From assembly GCF_001952855.1 (NCBI RefSeq), contig NZ_LPNO01000013.1:246970-310969 (forward strand): DNA of 64,000 bases, in the 5' to 3' direction. The DNA is from Pseudomonas sp. ATCC PTA-122608. Lineage in GTDB: Bacteria > Pseudomonadota > Gammaproteobacteria > Pseudomonadales > Pseudomonadaceae. A program made the translations under genes and the position numbers. The notes below the pieces were generated by a model, which was not told where the DNA came from, made no database searches, and was given only the letters and a program-made list of their open reading frames with translations. Below are positions 27,090 through 34,679 of the stretch, piece by piece. Numbering within the stretch: position 1 is the first letter of the stretch; each line of letters starts with the position of its first letter.

Positions 27090-28402
27090 TTCTGCACTCC
27101 TGAAGTGCTTGCCTTCAGTTGCTCAAACCAGTCCATCGTGTTTGCTTCGCGCTCCTCCTTCGTTGTTTTGTCTTTCAGGAAACGGTCCAGAACACGTCTG
27201 GTCATCAATTGTCCCAACGGGCCTTGGGCGACGAGTTCCGGGTAGCGTTCGAGGTCGCCCAACCGTATAAGACGGCTGTCACCTTCATCGGGATCGCGAT
27301 AACAAGCCACGACGTCCGCTAAAGCACTGTCAGGTAATGCATCCAGGAGTGCCGGGTTATGTGAGGTAAGCAACACTCGCAATTTTCGTTCAGAAGCGAT
27401 GGTTTCCAGTTGGCGTACGAGGGTTTCAGCCCGGCTGGGATGAACGCCGTTGTCGATTTCTTCGATGATAACCAGAGAGCCGATTGGCGCTGTCAGCAGT
27501 GTCGCGCCGATTGCCAGCACGCGTAGCGTTCCATCGGAGAGAAGAGGGGCATCTACATTTCGGCTCGTTTGGCCGAAGGTTTCGACCAGGCGTACCATCA
27601 CATCATTACGATCAGTTTTAATAAATTGAATGTCGGTTATGTCTTGTTCAGGCAGTGACTTTATGAACCCCAGCAGCTTTCTTTTCTCGTCTGATGTTTG
27701 GGAAAGGCTATACAGAACAGCAGAGAGATTGCTGCCGTCTTCTTTTATCTGATCATCTTTTAAATACGCGTAATCACGCATGAGCGCTGGACTAGGATCA
27801 AGAAATACAACGTTGCGCAACGTTTCACGTACAGCCCGTGTCACGAGAGGAATAACCCGCTGCGACTCCACATGACTGGCTTCAAACCTTCCCGGTGTTT
27901 CGATTTGATAGAAAATGGCTTGCCGGTTTGAGCAGGGAATGTGTGGTTTATTTTTTCCGCGTTTGAAGTTGTTATAGGCCACACTGATTTCGTCAGTGTG
28001 GGAAGTTGATACACCGTCAACTTGATACAGAGGAACGTTCTGAGTTGGGTTGTCGACTCTTTCTCCCGTGACTACCAATTGGTCGGCGATAAGTCCGATT
28101 GATATATCAAAGTCACACCAGCCTTCCTTGGCTTCACCAAAGTGCGCGCCCAAACTGAAGCTCTTTTGGATGTTGCGGAACAGGTCATTTGCTTGACCGC
28201 GAACAACAGCATCACCGCTTTGGATCGAACGCGTAATGTCATCTAGGCGGCTGCCCTTGGCTAGCCAGTTGAGAAGGCGAATAGCTTCAAGCACGTTACT
28301 TTTACCGGAGGCATTGGCTCCGATCAAAAAAGTCAGGGCTGCCAGTGGCAGCGTGGCACTCTCATAACTCTTAAAATTTTTTAGATCGATGGACATCAAC
28401 AT
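27086..28402 (-). CDS. AAA family ATPase (AAA_21/RecF-SMC-like), sensor partner of PIN protein
   Basis: 438-residue ABC/SMC-type ATPase. It begins MLMSIDLKNFKSYESATLPL, typical of RecF/OLD/AAA_15-21 proteins. Walker A is GANASGKSN at 28-36, the signature-like segment is LLSDGTLRVLAIG, Walker B is VIIEEID at 311-317, and the H-loop is LLTSHNP with His348. There is no Toprim or nuclease domain on the chain; the nuclease is supplied by the coupled PIN gene. ATG 28402 follows GAGG. Proteins with this architecture sense invading DNA or phage proteins in several defence systems; here that is inference. It is isolated between terminators and unrelated housekeeping genes, and lower GC suggests horizontal gain. 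Confidence 0.88.
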   Translation of the reverse strand: MLMSIDLKNFKSYESATLPLAALTFLIGANASGKSNVLEAIRLLNWLAKGSRLDDITRSIQSGDAVVRGQANDLFRNIQKSFSLGAHFGEAKEGWCDFDISIGLIADQLVVTGERVDNPTQNVPLYQVDGVSTSHTDEISVAYNNFKRGKNKPHIPCSNRQAIFYQIETPGRFEASHVESQRVIPLVTRAVRETLRNVVFLDPSPALMRDYAYLKDDQIKEDGSNLSAVLYSLSQTSDEKRKLLGFIKSLPEQDITDIQFIKTDRNDVMVRLVETFGQTSRNVDAPLLSDGTLRVLAIGATLLTAPIGSLVIIEEIDNGVHPSRAETLVRQLETIASERKLRVLLTSHNPALLDALPDSALADVVACYRDPDEGDSRLIRLGDLERYPELVAQGPLGQLMTRRVLDRFLKDKTTKEEREANTMDWFEQLKASTSGVQK

Positions 28403-28533
28403 GTTCGAACCTCGTTGATTGGCGGAGGGGGTTCGCTGGTCCGCAGCCTACAGTTTTGAGGGCGCCCCCGCCACTGCGAGAGCACAGCGTGTATTGACCT
28501 TCCGCAGGCTTCATTGATGGATAACAAATGGTA

Positions 28534-28571
28534 AAAAAGGCCATTCGATCACTCGAATAGCCTTCTTTTTA
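28534..28571. terminator. Bidirectional-type terminator downstream of the MlaA-like gene
   Basis: Stem AAGGC(C)ATTCGA / TCGAAT(A)GCCTT at 28538-28565 with T tracts on both strands. It lies 12 bases after the stop of the minus-strand MlaA-like gene and upstream of the ATPase gene, so it insulates the ATPase-PIN module from read-through. Confidence 0.75.
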
Positions 28572-28582
28572 CGTGTTCAAGG

Positions 28583-29371
28583 TTACTCGGCGATCTGCAA
28601 CTTGCGCGCCTCGGTGTACACGTAGCGCACCTTTTCATACTCGAACGGCGAGTTCATCTGGCCGTAGCGGAAGCTGGTCTGGTAGCGCTTGTCGACAGCG
28701 CGCAGGGCCCAGATTTCCGGGTGGTTTTCGCTGACCTTGGACACGTTCAGGAAGTTGATCTCGGTCTCGGCGCCGTAGTCCACCAGCAGGCCGGTGGTAT
28801 CGCGCAGGTTCGACGGACCAAACAGCGGCAGCACCAGGTAGGCACCGCCCGGTACCCCGTAGAAGCCCAACGTCTGGCCGAAGTCTTCGCTCTGGCGCGG
28901 CAGGCCCATGGCGGTGGCCGGGTCCCACAGACCGGCGATGCCGATGGTGGTGTTGAGCAGCAGGCGGCCGGTGGTTTCCAGGGAACGATGGCCCTTGAGT
29001 TGCAGCAGGCTGTTCAACAGGTTGGGCACATCCCCCAGGTTGTTGAAGAAGTTGCTGACGCCGGTGCGCAGGAAACTTGGGGTGACGTAGCGGTAACCGT
29101 CCACCACCGGCAGGAACACCCACTGGTCGAAGCGGTAGTTGAAGTGGTACACCCGGCGGTTCCACGACTCCAGCGGGTCGTAGACATTCAGGGCGTTGAC
29201 CGACGAGCGCTCGAACTCACGCTGGTCCAGGCCAGGGTTGAACTTGAGATGGCTCAGTGGCTCCTTGAAGCCATCGGAGTCGATTACGGTCGGCGTGTGA
29301 GCCTTGCTGTTGTCGGCATTGGCCACGCCCGCGCACATCAGGGCGGCGAGCAGCAGAAGATATTTAGCCAC
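28583..29371 (-). CDS. MlaA/VacJ-family protein (lipid-asymmetry component-like)
   Basis: 262-residue exported protein of the MlaA (VacJ) family, which removes misplaced phospholipids from the outer leaflet of the outer membrane. The family core is clear: DPLESWNRRVYHFNYRFDQW, then the TPSFLRTGVSNFFNNLGDVPNLLNSLLQ segment, ETTGRLLLNTTIGIAGLWDPA, EDFGQTLGFYGVPGGAYLVLPLFGPSNLRD. The signal peptide (MAKYLLLLAALMCAGVANA) has a Cys but no good lipobox (ALMC), so it may be a soluble periplasmic protein unlike classical MlaA lipoproteins. The start is GTG with GGAG eight bases before. It overlaps the upstream hydrolase gene by eight bases, so the pair forms an operon. The Mla ABC transporter genes are not nearby. 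Confidence 0.88.
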   Translation of the reverse strand: MAKYLLLLAALMCAGVANADNSKAHTPTVIDSDGFKEPLSHLKFNPGLDQREFERSSVNALNVYDPLESWNRRVYHFNYRFDQWVFLPVVDGYRYVTPSFLRTGVSNFFNNLGDVPNLLNSLLQLKGHRSLETTGRLLLNTTIGIAGLWDPATAMGLPRQSEDFGQTLGFYGVPGGAYLVLPLFGPSNLRDTTGLLVDYGAETEINFLNVSKVSENHPEIWALRAVDKRYQTSFRYGQMNSPFEYEKVRYVYTEARKLQIAE

Positions 29372-30662
29372 GGAAGAACTCCAGCATGGCGTCGGCGTTG
29401 ACGCGGTAATTGAGGTTGCCGCAATGGCCGCCCAGGGGGTAGACGGTCAAGCGATCGCCGAAGGTTTTACGCAGGAAGCCAAGGTCGCCCGGGCCCAGGA
29501 TCACGTCGTCGGCGTTGTGCATGACGGCGATTTTCGGGCTGTCGTGCAGGTAGTCCTTGAGGGCATACAGGCTGACCTGGTCAACCAGTTGCAACAGGCT
29601 GCCGCCGTCGGAACGGGCACGCCACATCGGGATCACCTGTTCGGTGAGGTAGCAGTCGAAGTCGCACTGCAGCGCACGCTTGAGGAATGGGGTGAGGCTG
29701 GTGCCTTCGCTGATCGGGTACTTGGGCGGGATGATCAGGCCGCGGCGGTTGATCAGGTCCGAGGTGAAGGCAATGTCGGCCGCCGAGAAGCGGAACGAGG
29801 TGCCGATCAGCATCGCCATCTGTTCGTTGGTCAGGTGTTCCTTGGAGTTCTGGAAGTCGTAGAGCAGGGCATCGTTCAGGTCGATGTAGCCCTTTTGCTG
29901 GAAGTAGCGAGTCAGTTTGTTCAACACCAGTTCATAGAAAGTGGTGCTGTTGTTGATGCCTTTGACCTCGGTCTGCACCAGCTTGTCGAGGTTGGTGATC
30001 GAAGTATAGAGGTTGACCGGCGGGTTCAGCAGCAGGACTTTCTTGAAGTTGAAGCTGCGACGGGTTTCGTCCAGTTTGCTGACAAAGGCTGCGTCGAGGG
30101 CGCCGAGGCTATAGCCGGTGAGGTAGAAGTCGGTCACGGGCAGCGTCGGGTTTTGCGCGCGTACCGCCTGCATCACACGGTACATGTCTTCGGCGTCTTC
30201 CTGGCTGATGCCGGGGGTGGCGAAGCGCGAGGCGGCGGCGATGAAGTCGAAGCTGGTGGGGGACGACAGTTGGACGACGTGGTAACCGGCCTTGTAGTAC
30301 AGCTTTTTCAGGTATTCGTTGATGGTGCTGTCAAAGCGTGCGCCGGTGCCGGCGATCAGGAAGATCAGCGGTGCGGCACGGTCTTGCTTGGCGATGCGGT
30401 AGGTGAGTTTCTTCACCGCCCAGAAGTTGTCGGGCAGGCTGAACTCGCGCTCGGGGCGCATCGTCAGGGTGTAGTCGGACTGATTGATTTCATCGTCGGA
30501 CGGCAGTTCCGGCCGCAGGTTCGGCGGGGTGGTCGCGATGGTTGCTTCAAACGGGTTGGTCAAAGGGTAGCCATAGCTGGCTTGGTCGATATCGACCGCC
30601 AGTGCTGACGCACTCAGAAAAAGGCTGCCCAAGAGGGCCGCACAGCGCAAGGAACGGAGCAT
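29364..30662 (-). CDS. Exported alpha/beta hydrolase (sometimes mis-annotated as serine/threonine kinase)
   Basis: 432-residue protein with a signal peptide (LLGSLFLSASALA, cleavage about residue 22). Alpha/beta hydrolase catalytic elements: oxyanion region PLIFLIAGTGARFD, nucleophile elbow GYSLGA with Ser185, acid HNADDV (Asp385 or Asp386) and His413 in LGGHCGNLN. No protein-kinase motifs are present. The substrate is not known. Its overlap with the MlaA-like gene suggests a periplasmic lipid or envelope substrate such as a phospholipid or lysophospholipid; this is inference. The ATG follows TTAGGGA. The 236-base region upstream should contain its promoter, but I could not identify -35/-10 boxes with confidence. 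Confidence 0.8.
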   Translation of the reverse strand: MLRSLRCAALLGSLFLSASALAVDIDQASYGYPLTNPFEATIATTPPNLRPELPSDDEINQSDYTLTMRPEREFSLPDNFWAVKKLTYRIAKQDRAAPLIFLIAGTGARFDSTINEYLKKLYYKAGYHVVQLSSPTSFDFIAAASRFATPGISQEDAEDMYRVMQAVRAQNPTLPVTDFYLTGYSLGALDAAFVSKLDETRRSFNFKKVLLLNPPVNLYTSITNLDKLVQTEVKGINNSTTFYELVLNKLTRYFQQKGYIDLNDALLYDFQNSKEHLTNEQMAMLIGTSFRFSAADIAFTSDLINRRGLIIPPKYPISEGTSLTPFLKRALQCDFDCYLTEQVIPMWRARSDGGSLLQLVDQVSLYALKDYLHDSPKIAVMHNADDVILGPGDLGFLRKTFGDRLTVYPLGGHCGNLNYRVNADAMLEFFRG

Positions 30663-30898
30663 GACTAAATCCCTAAGAGGAAAATGTGCTGAATTGGAGT
30701 TCGCAGGCTATGACCACCGCGTTGCTGCCGAAGTGCCAGCCTTCGGCACTAAAAGTCGGAAAAAACGTCGGAATCGGGGTAATAGTAGCGAGACGATACA
30801 CTTTGGCAGGCACTATTGAATACTTATCTGTTTCCAAGCCTTGCCAACGGCTGCCGGGGGATTAAGCTGGGCGCCGTTTTCGTCTATCGGAGTGCCCC

Positions 30899-31267
30899 AT
30901 GTCCCGCCGTTTTCCGCTGATCCTGTTGCTTATTGCCCTGCCGCTTTGGCTGGCCGCCAGTTATGGCGCGCGTTATGGATTCATGGAGGATGGCCGTTGG
31001 GTTGGCATTTGTGCTGACGAAGCCAGCCGCTGGGAATGCCAGGTGCGTTCCAACCTGGGGTTGATGATTCACTTCAAGGTGCTGGGCTGGGCGGCGTTGG
31101 TCACGTCGGTGCTGGCGTTTTTTGTGCCGGGCCGGGCCGGGTGGGGGTTGGCGGTGTTGGCGCTGGTGTTCGGCTTTCCGGCATTGGCGTTGTACAACAC
31201 GACTTTTGCGGTGTTTGCGGTGGTGATTGCGGGGTTGCGGTTGGTCAGGGCGCCTCGGGCAGCCTGA
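30899..31267 (+). CDS. Small conserved membrane protein of unknown function
   Basis: 122-residue hydrophobic protein with about four membrane segments: LILLLIALPLWLAASYGARY (7-26), an external loop with two Cys (GICADEASRWECQ, possible disulfide), MIHFKVLGWAALVTSVLAFFV, GWGLAVLALVFGFPALALY and TTFAVFAVVIAGLRLV. The positive C-terminus suggests inside topology. ATG 30899 follows CGGAG. No family can be named. It stands alone, divergent from the hydrolase gene and followed by a REPIN. Confidence 0.7.
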   Translation: MSRRFPLILLLIALPLWLAASYGARYGFMEDGRWVGICADEASRWECQVRSNLGLMIHFKVLGWAALVTSVLAFFVPGRAGWGLAVLALVFGFPALALYNTTFAVFAVVIAGLRLVRAPRAA

Positions 31268-31281
31268 CAGACGTCCAACCC

Positions 31282-31381
31282 TGTAGGAGCGAGCTTGCTC
31301 GCGAAAGGCTTCAATACAACACGGGGTCTCAGGTTTCCCGCGTTATCGTTGGCGACCTTCGCGAGCAAGCTCGCTCCTACA
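31282..31381. repeat. REPIN, GAGCTTGCTCGC variant
   Basis: Inverted pair starting TGTAGGAGCGAGCTTGCTCG and ending with its complement, enclosing about 50 bases. It belongs to a different sequence class (GAGCTTGCTC) from the GGGCTTGCTC elements. It lies between two convergent genes and probably helps terminate both transcripts. Confidence 0.88.
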
Positions 31382-31392
31382 AGTAACAGGTG

Positions 31393-32946
31393 TCAGGTTT
31401 TGCGCACTCGCAGGCACCGCCACAACGCGGCCACCATCAACCCGCTCACCACCGCCCAACTCCACGCCTGCTGGTTCATCACCCCTTCACGGTACAGCTG
31501 CGGCGCAATGCCGGCACCGATGATGAACGCCAGCAATGCAATCTCCCGACGCAGCCCGCTCACCGGACGCACCAGGTACACCAGCGCCGGCAGCACCAGC
31601 GCGGCACTCGGGAAGCTGCGATAACGCGGGTCAAACACCAGCGCCAGCATCATGACCGCACCGGCGAACCCGGCGATTGCCACCAGCCAGCCAGCGCGTT
31701 GCTCGATCCAGTTGAAGGCGCGTTCACGCCAACCTTCACGTGCACTCAACGCCAGGGCGGCGTGAGCCAGTACCGCAAGGTTCAAGGCCACCAGCAATCC
31801 AGCCCACACCCACTCATCGGCGAAGCGCGCTGTGACCCGGTTCAATTCGGCCCAGGTGCCGATCGAGCAGGCAGCGACGGCACCGAGCAACGGCAACAAC
31901 AACGCAGCACGAGTGGTGCGCACGCGGCCGCCAAGCAGCAGCGTACCCAGCAGGATAATCCCGCCAACCCCCAGCCAAACCGGCCAGTACGGCACATTGG
32001 TCACCGGCCCTGCCAGCACGCCTTTGTCCTGGCGATCCGCATCGAACAGACCCCAGTAACCACCCACAGCACCTTCGCTGGCGCGTTTCCACGGCTGGTC
32101 AAACGCTTCGATCAAGTTGTAGTGCCAGCCATTGGCTTCAGCCATGGCCACGAACCCACGCATGAACTTGGCTTCGTTGACCCGGCTCGGCACTGCGGTT
32201 TCCCGCTGGCGGCCTTCGCTCGGCCAGCCGGTCTCGCCGATCATTACATCCTTGGGCGCGAACTTGTTGCCGAAGGTCTGGCGAACATCGCCCACATGCT
32301 TGAGCGCCTGGTCGATGCCCGACGGGTCATCTTCCCAGTAAGGCAGCAAGTGAATGGTCAGGAAATCCACCGCCGGGGCGATTTCCGGGTGTTGCAACCA
32401 GAACTCCCACACGTCGGCATAGGTGACCGGCTGCTTGATCTGGCTTTTGACCTGGTGGATCAACTTGACCAACTGCGCGGCGGTAACTTCCTTGCGCAGC
32501 AGGGTTTCGTTACCCACGATCACCGACGTGATGACGTCGGGGTTGGCGTTGGCCGAAGCGATCAGCGCATCGACTTCTTTCGCCGTCGCCACCGGATCAC
32601 TGCTGACCCACGCGCCGCTCATCAGCTTCAGGCCGTGTTTGCGCGCCAGTTCGGGCAAGGCTTCAAGGCCGGTCTGGGAGTAGGTGCGGATGCATTCAAA
32701 ACGGGTGGACAGCAACGCGAGGTCGGCGTCCATGCGCTCGGGGCGCAGTTTGAACGGCTGGTCGAACGGCGATTGGTCTTTGTCGAAGGGCGTGTAGGAC
32801 GCGCATTGCAGCTTGTGGCTGGCGCTCGCCACGTCCGGCAGCACCACCGGTTGGCCAAGGCCGTACCAATAGCCGCCGAGGGCCAGCACACCGAGGATCA
32901 GGGCAAATAAATAAGGCAGGAGCGGGAAACGTGCAGTCGCGGGCAT
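31393..32946 (-). CDS. Membrane-anchored GH17 beta-glucan hydrolase/transglycosylase
   Basis: 517-residue protein: one N-terminal membrane segment (LLPYLFALILGVLALGGYW), a periplasmic glycoside hydrolase family 17 domain (about 45-320), then about six membrane segments (VWLGVGGIILLGTLLL, ALLLPLLGAVAACSIG, VWAGLLVALNLAVLAHAALAL and others). GH17 catalytic residues are visible: acid/base Glu147 in SVIVGNETLL and nucleophile Glu238 in MIGETGWPSEG. Pseudomonas homologues are annotated beta-(1-6)-glucan synthase; related GH17 domains in NdvB-type proteins are non-Leloir beta-glucosyltransferases. It probably trims or branches a periplasmic cyclic glucan, but no glucan polymerase is adjacent. ATG 32946 was chosen; a TTG at 32967 is possible. 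Confidence 0.85.
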   Translation of the reverse strand: MPATARFPLLPYLFALILGVLALGGYWYGLGQPVVLPDVASASHKLQCASYTPFDKDQSPFDQPFKLRPERMDADLALLSTRFECIRTYSQTGLEALPELARKHGLKLMSGAWVSSDPVATAKEVDALIASANANPDVITSVIVGNETLLRKEVTAAQLVKLIHQVKSQIKQPVTYADVWEFWLQHPEIAPAVDFLTIHLLPYWEDDPSGIDQALKHVGDVRQTFGNKFAPKDVMIGETGWPSEGRQRETAVPSRVNEAKFMRGFVAMAEANGWHYNLIEAFDQPWKRASEGAVGGYWGLFDADRQDKGVLAGPVTNVPYWPVWLGVGGIILLGTLLLGGRVRTTRAALLLPLLGAVAACSIGTWAELNRVTARFADEWVWAGLLVALNLAVLAHAALALSAREGWRERAFNWIEQRAGWLVAIAGFAGAVMMLALVFDPRYRSFPSAALVLPALVYLVRPVSGLRREIALLAFIIGAGIAPQLYREGVMNQQAWSWAVVSGLMVAALWRCLRVRKT

Positions 32947-33276
32947 GATCAGGCCGTCTGGGGGCAAAGGCGCGCATCTTACCCGGATTTGTGCCCTCCC
33001 AGTGGGTTAGCATAATTTTGACATGCAAAGTTCGGGCGGGATCGTCGGTGAATATCCTACAAATCGTCCTGCTGGCGATGTGATGTCGTTTCTTGCTCAC
33101 CTGAGGTCGTAGTCAGAGCAGGTCGCTTGTGGCAGCAGGTTGATTATCGAAGTGTCAGCCCTCCACTGATGAGGCACCCACGTGATCGATGCGCGTGAAG
33201 GGGGCGCGGTGCACCACATAACAACAGGTTGACGTCGCTCGGCATCCGTCGGGCGCAGCACTTTCGGGGAAGCACT
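32947..33276. other. 330-base spacer between the GH17 gene and betX
   Basis: No convincing gene. It must hold divergent promoters. The segment CACGTGATCGATGCGCGTG (33180-33198) has inverted CACG/CGTG ends and could be a regulator site. A GGGGAAG ribosome site for betX ends the region. No REP is present. Confidence 0.4.
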
Positions 33277-34128
33277 ATGAAGATGCGACGACTCTTGGGC
33301 GCAGCTGCCACGCTGGTAGTTGCGATGAGCTCCACACTGGCCAGCGCCGACAGCAAAACCCTGAGCATCGGCTATGTGGATGGCTGGTCGGACAGTGTCG
33401 CCACCACCCACGTGGCGGCAGAAGTGATCAAGCAGAAGCTCGGTTATGACGTGAAACTGCAAGCGGTCGCCACCGGGATCATGTGGCAAGGCGTGGCCAC
33501 CGGCAAACTCGACGCCATGCTCTCCGCCTGGCTGCCGGTGACCCACGGCGAATACTGGACCAAGAACAAGGACAAGGTGGTCGACTACGGCCCCAACTTC
33601 AAGGACGCCAAGATCGGCCTGATCGTGCCTGAGTACGTGAAAGCCAAATCCATCGAAGACCTCAAGACCGACACCACCTTCAAGAACAAGATCGTCGGTA
33701 TCGACGCCGGTTCAGGCGTGATGCTCAAGACCGACGAAGCGATCAAGGCCTATGGCCTGGACTACAAGCTGCAAGCCAGTTCGGGCGCGGCGATGATCGC
33801 CGAGCTGACCCGTGCCGAAGACAAACAGGAATCCATTGCGGTCACCGGTTGGGTGCCACACTGGATGTTCGCCAAGTGGAAACTGCGTTTCCTGGACGAC
33901 CCAAAAGGAATTTATGGTGCTGCTGAAACCGTCAACAGCATCGGCAGCAAAGGCCTGGAAAAGAAAGCCCCGGAAGTCGTGGCGTTTCTGAAGAAATTCC
34001 AGTGGGCCTCCAAGGATGAAATCGGCGAAGTGATGTTGGCGATCCAAGAGGGCGCCAAGCCTGAAGCGGCGGCCAAGGATTGGGTGGCCAAGCACCCTGA
34101 GCGTGTCGCCGAGTGGACCGCTAAGTAA
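33277..34128 (+). CDS. betX: Glycine betaine/choline-type ABC substrate-binding protein BetX
   Basis: 283-residue periplasmic binding protein of the OpuAC family. Signal peptide MKMRRLLGAAATLVVAMSSTLASA. Ligand-site aromatics lie in IGYVDGWSDSVATTHVAA, SAWLPVTHGEYWTKNKDKV and VTGWVPHWMFAKWKLRFLDDP. It binds a quaternary amine. It stands alone without permease or ATPase genes, as do the orphan binding proteins of Pseudomonas (BetX, CaiX, CbcX) that share the CbcWV core transporter. The name BetX is chosen because, as in P. aeruginosa, it is followed by the DUF485 and ActP-type genes. ATG at 33277 follows GGGGAAG; an upstream start at 33229 would put extra residues before the signal peptide. 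Confidence 0.88.
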   Translation: MKMRRLLGAAATLVVAMSSTLASADSKTLSIGYVDGWSDSVATTHVAAEVIKQKLGYDVKLQAVATGIMWQGVATGKLDAMLSAWLPVTHGEYWTKNKDKVVDYGPNFKDAKIGLIVPEYVKAKSIEDLKTDTTFKNKIVGIDAGSGVMLKTDEAIKAYGLDYKLQASSGAAMIAELTRAEDKQESIAVTGWVPHWMFAKWKLRFLDDPKGIYGAAETVNSIGSKGLEKKAPEVVAFLKKFQWASKDEIGEVMLAIQEGAKPEAAAKDWVAKHPERVAEWTAK

Positions 34129-34139
34129 TACCCAAAACG

Positions 34140-34238
34140 GTAGGAGCGAGCTTGCTCGCGAAGAAGGCAAGGGCACCGCGATCATCCAGAATGAACGCGT
34201 TATCGTTGACGTTTTTCGCGAGCAAGCTCGCTCCTGCA
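34140..34238. repeat. REPIN, GAGCTTGCTCGC variant
   Basis: Inverted pair beginning GTAGGAGCGAGCTTGCTCGC and ending CGAGCAAGCTCGCTCCTGCA. It matches the element at 31282-31381 and lies just after the betX stop, where it could terminate or stabilise the betX transcript. Confidence 0.85.
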
Positions 34239-34333
34239 ATTGTTTCTGCACACCCGTAAACCCTCGCTACACTCCTTCTACTACTAAGGTCGTCTGGAAC
34301 CTGTTCCTCAGCCGCATACAGTGGATATGTTCC

Positions 34334-34341
34334 AATAATAA
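34334..34341 (+). promoter_or_regulatory. CA motif (candidate Crc/Hfq site) before the DUF485-actP operon
   Basis: AATAATAA followed by further A residues, an exact AANAANAA match, 27 bases before the DUF485 ATG and upstream of its GAGG ribosome site. Acetate uptake is a plausible catabolite-repression target. Confidence 0.35.
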
Positions 34342-34367
34342 AAAGCTGTGCTGCGAGGATAAAAACA

Positions 34368-34679
34368 ATGAACGACAGCATTTACCTCTCGATTCAAAAC
34401 AGCCCGCGTTTCAAGGAGCTGGTTAGTAAAAGGGAAAGATTCGCCTGGATTCTCTCGGCAATCATGCTTGGGCTGTACTCCGCTTTCATTCTTCTGATTG
34501 CCTATGGGCCACAAATACTGGGGGCCAAGATCAGCCCCGGTTCGTCCATCACGTGGGGGATCCCTATCGGGGTCGGGCTGATTGTGTCGGCCTTCATCCT
34601 CACTGGCATCTATGTACGACGCGCCAACGGCGAATTCGACGACCTGAACAATGCGATTCTCAAGGAGGCTGCGCAATGA
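34368..34679 (+). CDS. DUF485 (YjcH-like) inner-membrane protein
   Basis: 103-residue protein with two membrane segments ([21 protein letters not shown] and [24 protein letters not shown]). The DUF485 N-terminus [19 protein letters not shown] and the C-terminal [18 protein letters not shown] are both family features. YjcH proteins are encoded with ActP acetate permeases and are thought to assist them; the exact role is unknown. The stop overlaps the ActP start by four bases (ATGA), so the two are translationally coupled. ATG follows GAGGATAAAAACA. Confidence 0.93.
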   Translation: MNDSIYLSIQNSPRFKELVSKRERFAWILSAIMLGLYSAFILLIAYGPQILGAKISPGSSITWGIPIGVGLIVSAFILTGIYVRRANGEFDDLNNAILKEAAQ

